A stretch of 35,159 nt of DNA from JAKFWF01 sp031365375 (GTDB taxonomy: Bacteria; Pseudomonadota; Alphaproteobacteria; Rhizobiales; Hyphomicrobiaceae): assembly GCA_031365375.1 (NCBI GenBank), contig JANLXZ010000181.1, positions 1 to 35,159 on the forward strand, given 5' to 3'. Below the pieces are notes generated by a model. The model made no database searches. It was not told where the DNA came from and saw only the letters and a list, made by a program, of their open reading frames with translations. Each line of letters starts with the position of its first letter. Positions within the stretch are counted from its first letter, which is position 1. Made by a program: the position numbers and the translations under genes. Positions 34,499 to 35,159 of the stretch are shown piece by piece.

Positions 34499-34864
34499 TC
34501 ACGCGGCGCAAATGACGAACAACACCGCCAATGCCGCCGCGATGCCGATTATGATCGCCACCCAGCGCTTTTGCACATTTCGGTACGGCAGAAATTCTAT
34601 CGCGAGAACCCGCAATCCACCAAGCAAGTGCACGCTCAACAAGAAAACGAGCCCCATTTCCGCAGCCTTCACCCATGGGTTTGATGTCCAGGCGAGGAAA
34701 CGATCAAGGCGTCCTTCGCTCTCGATCGCAAGGCCAAGCACGAGAAAGTGGACGGGCAGAAATAAGGCTAGCAAGATACCGGAAATTCGATGCACCAACG
34801 CCGCCCGCCACAGCAGGTCTCGGCGAGAACCCGTGGTACGTGTTGCAGGTTGGTTCAAGCTCAT
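34499..34864 (-). CDS. sdhC: Succinate dehydrogenase cytochrome b556-like membrane anchor (SdhC-like)
   Basis: This 121-aa inner-membrane protein has three predicted spans at about residues 21-43, 64-86 and 98-120. RAALVHRISGILLALFLPVH is the SdhC quinone-site signature (H-R-x-S-G). VHLLGGLRVLAIEFLPY (about 83-99) carries the likely haem-axial His in the H-x-x-x-G-x-R context. ATG 34864 is chosen because it overlaps the stop of the upstream anchor gene (ATGA) and begins just before the family homology; the longer frame to 35059 is a shadow of that gene. It anchors the SdhA-like flavoprotein encoded next. Whether the complex acts on succinate is not settled. Confidence 0.8.
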   Translation of the reverse strand: MSLNQPATRTTGSRRDLLWRAALVHRISGILLALFLPVHFLVLGLAIESEGRLDRFLAWTSNPWVKAAEMGLVFLLSVHLLGGLRVLAIEFLPYRNVQKRWVAIIIGIAAALAVLFVICAA

Positions 34865-35159
34865 GGCACGACAACCGCGTGGATCGCGCGCAGGCCGAGA
34901 GCGGCGAGGCAGATGCCGATCCCCCACATCATCGCATCGAGGCGGCGCGGATGGTACGCAATCACGGCGGGGCCCCACTCGCGCAGCACTGAACGGACGC
35001 CGATCGCCCCATGCGCCGACGCTGCCAGTACGAACGTCGTGTAATAAAGACCCCACCAAATATTCCCCCGCGTGCGGCCGAGGATATCGGCAGCACTCAG
35101 ACCTTTGCGGGTTGCGTAGAAGATCACGACGATATGACCGACGATCAGCGGCACCATCA
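34861..35159 (-). CDS. Second Sdh-like membrane anchor subunit (SdhD-like), partial at window edge
   Basis: This is the downstream part of an integral membrane protein whose start is probably beyond the right edge; the first ATG in frame (35157) lies inside the hydrophobic VPLIVGHIVVIFYATRKG helix. Three spans are visible (about residues 1-14, 34-52 and 74-95 counted from that ATG). FVLAASAHGAIGVRSVLREW has the H-x-x-x-G-x-R pattern of a haem/quinone-binding anchor. It overlaps the SdhC-like gene by 4 bp. Together they form the b-type anchor pair of a Sdh-like complex; the iron-sulfur (SdhB-like) gene may lie further to the right. Confidence 0.75.
   Translation of the reverse strand, partial: MVPLIVGHIVVIFYATRKGLSAADILGRTRGNIWWGLYYTTFVLAASAHGAIGVRSVLREWGPAVIAYHPRRLDAMMWGIGICLAALGLRAIHAVVVP

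Overview
The window reads as chromosomal DNA of a GC-rich alphaproteobacterium. The evidence is a purC-purS-purQ-purL cluster, a DUF1476-type ATP synthase zeta inhibitor subunit (a family confined to Alphaproteobacteria), a full CtrA box upstream of rlpA, and a TakP-like 2-oxoacid binding protein close to the Rhodobacter sphaeroides protein as I remember it. I cannot place it below class level. No phage, integrase, insertion sequence or CRISPR array is visible.

Region by region. (1) 1-5528, plus strand: the 3' part of a peptide/nickel-type ABC transporter operon, with the tail of an OppF/DppF-like ATPase carrying an in-frame amber stop, two tandem paralogous family 5 solute-binding proteins, and two permeases. 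(2) 5770-11311: an Lrp/AsnC regulator divergent from threonine ammonia-lyase, then an AceE/MdeB-like homodimeric 2-oxoacid dehydrogenase E1, then a TAT-exported TakP-like 2-oxoacid binding protein. Together these suggest a 2-oxobutyrate module. (3) 11507-17817: housekeeping genes, namely a DUF1345 membrane protein, RlpA, a DadA-like flavoprotein, purB with a Ca2+/H+ antiporter and an RBBP9-type hydrolase, and the ATPase zeta subunit. (4) 18140-22773: purC, purS, purQ and purL, with two striking inverted-repeat elements in the intergenic gaps. (5) 23058-26774: a GST and transketolase on the minus strand, tRNA-Val(CAC), and a secreted lectin/endostatin-like protein. (6) 27138-35159: a metabolic locus. 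A two-subunit aconitase X (AcnX) on the plus strand converges on a tightly packed minus-strand operon of a succinate-dehydrogenase-like membrane anchor pair, an SdhA-like flavoprotein, a two-subunit class I fumarase/tartrate-dehydratase-like enzyme and a large DUF3604 (PHP-like) protein. The operon continues past the right edge.

The purine genes cover FGAM synthase (PurL, PurQ, PurS), SAICAR synthetase (PurC) and adenylosuccinate lyase (PurB). The most novel part is the right-hand 8 kb. It looks like a dedicated route for a substituted succinate/fumarate/malate-type acid: quinone-linked dehydrogenation, hydration of the resulting double bond, plus AcnX and a PHP-like hydrolase of unknown substrate. 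Several family-defining residues there differ from the canonical TCA enzymes.
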